Assembly: GCA_019894655.1 (NCBI GenBank)
Contig: JAGXNZ010000018.1
Location: 1-8,201 of the forward strand
Source: Promethearchaeota archaeon
Lineage (GTDB): Archaea > Asgardarchaeota > Lokiarchaeia > Sigynarchaeales > SOKP01
Direction of reading: 5' to 3'
DNA length: 8,201 nt
Shown here: piece after piece, positions 6,224 to 8,201 of the stretch
How the letters are laid out: every line of letters starts with the position of its first letter
Numbering within the stretch: the first letter of the stretch is position 1
Translations under genes and position numbers: made by a program
The notes under the pieces: generated by a model
What the model saw: only the letters and a program-made list of their open reading frames with translations
What the model was told of the DNA's origin: nothing
The model's database searches: none

Positions 6224-6228
6224 ACCTC
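6224..6228 (-). promoter_or_regulatory. Shine-Dalgarno site deciding the TTG start of the acyl-CoA synthetase
   Basis: On the minus strand GAGGT is followed by ATTGGTA and then TTG 6216-6214. The 7-nt gap is ideal, whereas the first in-frame TTG (6222-6220) is only 1 nt away. No in-frame ATG occurs near the conserved N-terminus, so the gene almost certainly initiates at TTG. Confidence 0.6.
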
Positions 6229-6259
6229 TTAAACTTATGTAGATTAATGTTCTTTTAAC

Positions 6260-6278
6260 TTATTAAAACTTTTAATAA
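6260..6278. promoter_or_regulatory. 19-bp perfect palindrome over the predicted acyl-CoA synthetase promoter
   Basis: TTATTAAAACTTTTAATAA is a perfect 9-1-9 palindrome. It lies 32-50 bp upstream of the Shine-Dalgarno site of the minus-strand synthetase gene, where its box A should be; TTTTAATAA itself could act as box A. A dimeric regulator could bind here. All arm bases are A or T, so chance origin is not negligible. Confidence 0.4.
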
Positions 6279-6306
6279 TCTAAATTATCTAGCTTTCAAA
6301 TAATAC

Positions 6307-6328
6307 TTTTTTTTTTTTTATTTTTTTT
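6307..6328. repeat. T13-A-T8 homopolymeric tract between divergent promoters
   Basis: Thirteen T, one A and eight T lie in the middle of the 207-bp region between the acyl-CoA synthetase and iorA. As a rigid poly(dA:dT) tract it may keep the region free of histones or other chromatin proteins, or act as an upstream element. It could also slow transcription entering from the left. Confidence 0.5.
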
Positions 6329-6329
6329 A

Positions 6330-6337
6330 ATTTATAT
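6330..6337 (+). promoter_or_regulatory. Candidate box A of iorA
   Basis: ATTTATAT follows the T tract and resembles an archaeal TATA element. It would start transcription near 6360, giving a leader of about 70 nt. A weaker alternative, TAAATAAGTAATTAA (6391-6405), would give a near-leaderless mRNA. Confidence 0.35.
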
Positions 6338-6363
6338 CCAAATCAAAGTTTTAAACATTTGGA
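6337..6363. promoter_or_regulatory. Inverted repeat next to the iorA box A, candidate operator
   Basis: TCCAAAT (6337-6343) and ATTTGGA (6357-6363) are perfect 7-bp inverted arms around a 13-bp spacer. The spacer contains TTTAAA. The site runs from the edge of the candidate box A to its predicted transcription start, a position where a bound repressor would block archaeal initiation. The GG/CC ends make it somewhat less likely to be chance than pure A/T repeats. Confidence 0.4.
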
Positions 6364-6429
6364 AAATAACAATAAGTTGACTCGTAATAGTAAATAAGTA
6401 ATTAATTTAGAATGTAATTTCCCAAGAAA

Positions 6430-8201
6430 ATGGTTTATTTTAAAATTTTGAAAGGTCAACTTGAAGAAGAACTTTTTCTACTAGGGAACGCAGCCATTGC
6501 TCGTGGTGCTTTAGAAAGCGGTATAAATGTTTATACTTATTACCCAGGTACACCCAGTTCCGAGGTTGGAGAGATTTTTACGAAAATTTTTAAGAACGCA
6601 GGAATAAATTGGGTAGAAAGTAGTATTAACGAAAAAGTGGCAATGGAAGTAGCGGGCGCTGCTTATGCGCGAGGGGCGAAAGCTATGGTTGGTATGAAAA
6701 ATGTAGGATTGAATGTTGCTTCAGATCCTTTATTTGCTCTTGCCACGACGCGCCCTAAAAATGAAAACTCCGCTATGGTTGTATTAGTTGCTGACGATCC
6801 TCAACAATATTCAAGTGCTGTCGAAATGGATTCAAGATATTACCTGAAACTATTAAAAATACCCGCTCTGGAGCCCAGTAATCCTCAAGAATGTTTGGAA
6901 TATACAAAATGTGCGTTTGAAATTTCAAGGGAATTAAAAATTCCAGTTCTGATAAGGCTGGTCACAATGGTAGCTCACGCTAGGAGCAATGTTATAGTTG
7001 GAAAAATAATACCACCTAAACTTGCTAAAAGCTTTGATTTATCACCCGAAGTTAACATTTCATCAAGACTCTATTTCTTAGACCTGAAACAAGATCAGAT
7101 ATATAAAAGAATGAATCGAGCATTAGTTAAGTCAGAAAGTAGCTCTTTAAATCGGATTGAAAATGTGAACACATCAAATATTTTCAGTTTAGGAATTATA
7201 ACTAGTGGTGTATCCTATAATTACGTGACAGAAGCATTAGACTTTCTTGACTTAAAGGCACCTATTCTTAAACTTGGCTTCATAAACCCTCTTCCTGAAA
7301 AAAAAATCGTAGCGTTTCTTAAGCGGTTTAAACAAGTATTTGTAGTAGAAGAAAATGATGCTTACATCGAAACAGAAGTTTTAGCGATTGCTCAAAAGAA
7401 TGGCGTTCAAACGAAAATACACGGGAAAGATCCATTTTCTTATTCAAAAGAACATTCAATATTGAATTATGTTGGTGAATTAAATCCGACGAAAGTTGCT
7501 CTTGCGTTAATAAAACTAACTAATCTAAAGCCAAAAATAAATCTAAAGCAAATTAAAGATAAAAAGTACGAAACAGTTAGAAGGAGACCTGTATTATGCC
7601 CTGGCTGCCCTTACGGTACAATTGGGTATGCTTTAAAGAAAGCGATTGAGAAATTGAAATCGGATTTAGGAAAAAAAATTTACTTCTTTCAAGATATAGG
7701 GTGTTATACACTTCTTTCTTTCTCGCCGTATTCGTTTGCTAATGTGAAGTACTGTATGGGATCGAGTATCGCCCTAGCCCAAGGAATTGCTCACACTGAC
7801 GACAATTTGAATATAGCCATTATAGGGGATGGGACTTTTTTTCATTCTGGAATACCCGCTTTATTAAACGGCGTCCACAACAAAGCACCAATTTTAGTAT
7901 TGATTCTGGATAATGGTTGGATCGGAATGACAGGGCAACAACCCCATCCAGGAAGTGACACTCGTTACTATCAAGAGGGGAGTTTCAAGAAAAAAATAGA
8001 TTTAGAGAAGTTTTTGCAAGGCACAGGAGCTAATATAAGCGTTATTAAACATCAAGATCGCAACGAAGGGAAATATTCTGATAAATTGAGCGCTTTAATT
8101 TATGAAAAAGGTCATAGCGTTTTAAAAAAAGGAGATATACATGTTATTGTAATTAAAGATGAATGTATCCAAAAATATAATCAAAGAAACACGCTGGAAA
8201 T
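6430..8201 (+). CDS. iorA: Indolepyruvate:ferredoxin oxidoreductase alpha subunit, 3' end cut by the window
   Basis: Thiamine-diphosphate subunit of the enzyme that oxidatively decarboxylates aryl (or related) 2-oxo acids to acyl-CoA, passing electrons to ferredoxin; the partner is IorB. The 590 visible residues show the family order. The N-terminal pyrimidine domain has GNAAIARGALESG (about 19-31), YPGTPSSEV, INEKVAMEVAG with E68 as likely cofactor-activating Glu, and MKNVGLNVASDP (89-100). A transketolase-C-like domain follows from about 250 (GIITSGVSYNYV; LGFINPLPEK; VVEEND). The ThDP/Mg domain has CPGCP (390-394), DIGCYTL, and GDG (466-468) with N495, a GDG-X26-N motif. The text ends in VIKDECIQKYNQ, where the C-terminal ferredoxin domain normally follows, so that domain and any iorB lie beyond the window. 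Two loops in the first domain depart from the family (103-114 and 128-136). ATG 6430 is the first start after in-frame TAA 6415-6417; no Shine-Dalgarno site is visible. Confidence 0.92.
   Translation, partial: MVYFKILKGQLEEELFLLGNAAIARGALESGINVYTYYPGTPSSEVGEIFTKIFKNAGINWVESSINEKVAMEVAGAAYARGAKAMVGMKNVGLNVASDPLFALATTRPKNENSAMVVLVADDPQQYSSAVEMDSRYYLKLLKIPALEPSNPQECLEYTKCAFEISRELKIPVLIRLVTMVAHARSNVIVGKIIPPKLAKSFDLSPEVNISSRLYFLDLKQDQIYKRMNRALVKSESSSLNRIENVNTSNIFSLGIITSGVSYNYVTEALDFLDLKAPILKLGFINPLPEKKIVAFLKRFKQVFVVEENDAYIETEVLAIAQKNGVQTKIHGKDPFSYSKEHSILNYVGELNPTKVALALIKLTNLKPKINLKQIKDKKYETVRRRPVLCPGCPYGTIGYALKKAIEKLKSDLGKKIYFFQDIGCYTLLSFSPYSFANVKYCMGSSIALAQGIAHTDDNLNIAIIGDGTFFHSGIPALLNGVHNKAPILVLILDNGWIGMTGQQPHPGSDTRYYQEGSFKKKIDLEKFLQGTGANISVIKHQDRNEGKYSDKLSALIYEKGHSVLKKGDIHVIVIKDECIQKYNQRNTLE

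Noticed and set aside
1..8201. CRISPR arrays, tRNA or rRNA genes, insertion sequences, or a multi-gene defence cassette
   Set aside because: No regularly spaced repeats, cloverleaf-like or rRNA segments, transposase motifs or nuclease/ATPase partners were seen by eye; the lone methyltransferase alone is not enough for a defence-system call.

Overview
The window looks like a low-GC archaeal chromosome fragment. Most genes are preceded by AT-rich TATA (box A) elements at the spacing expected for leaderless or short-leader archaeal mRNAs. Two other genes carry GAGG-type Shine-Dalgarno sites. The gene content is archaeal and anaerobic: a thiamine-diphosphate indolepyruvate:ferredoxin oxidoreductase alpha subunit and a winged-helix polyferredoxin protein. 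An Asgard (Lokiarchaeia-like) or related mesophilic anaerobe is my best guess. This is an inference from composition and gene content; no rRNA or other marker gene is present. TAA, TAG and TGA all end genes, so the code looks standard.

Layout: (1) 1-195, non-coding leader with a small inverted repeat and a box A. (2) 196-1269 (+), a solitary beta-class DNA amino-methyltransferase with a helical C-terminal extension. (3) 1347-2504 (+), a winged-helix / cysteine-rich / two-[4Fe-4S] ferredoxin protein with a near-leaderless promoter. (4) 2598-3047 (+), a 3-methyladenine DNA glycosylase I-like protein. (5) 3095-3289 (-), a possible two-helix small membrane protein. (6) 3520-4113 (+), possibly from TTG 3457, an unrecognised five-helix membrane protein. 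(7) 4189-4557 (+), a VOC/glyoxalase-fold protein, convergent with (8) 4567-6216 (-), an AMP-forming acyl-CoA synthetase. (9) 6430 to the window end (+), iorA, truncated before its expected ferredoxin domain.

Functional reading: the most coherent unit is the divergent pair of acyl-CoA synthetase and iorA. IorA oxidatively decarboxylates 2-oxo acids from amino-acid transamination to acyl-CoA plus reduced ferredoxin. An acyl-CoA synthetase interconverts free acids and their CoA esters. The 207-bp divergent region between them holds a long T tract and two palindromic elements near the predicted box A of each gene, which suggests regulation. The left half mixes DNA modification (methyltransferase), DNA repair (Tag-like) and a putative redox-responsive iron-sulfur protein, mostly as single-gene transcription units.

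I see no CRISPR array, tRNA, rRNA, insertion sequence or clear multi-gene defence system. The points most worth following are the altered conserved loops of the IorA paralogue, the winged-helix polyferredoxin, the PIP-box-like tail of the methyltransferase, and the palindromes between the divergent genes.
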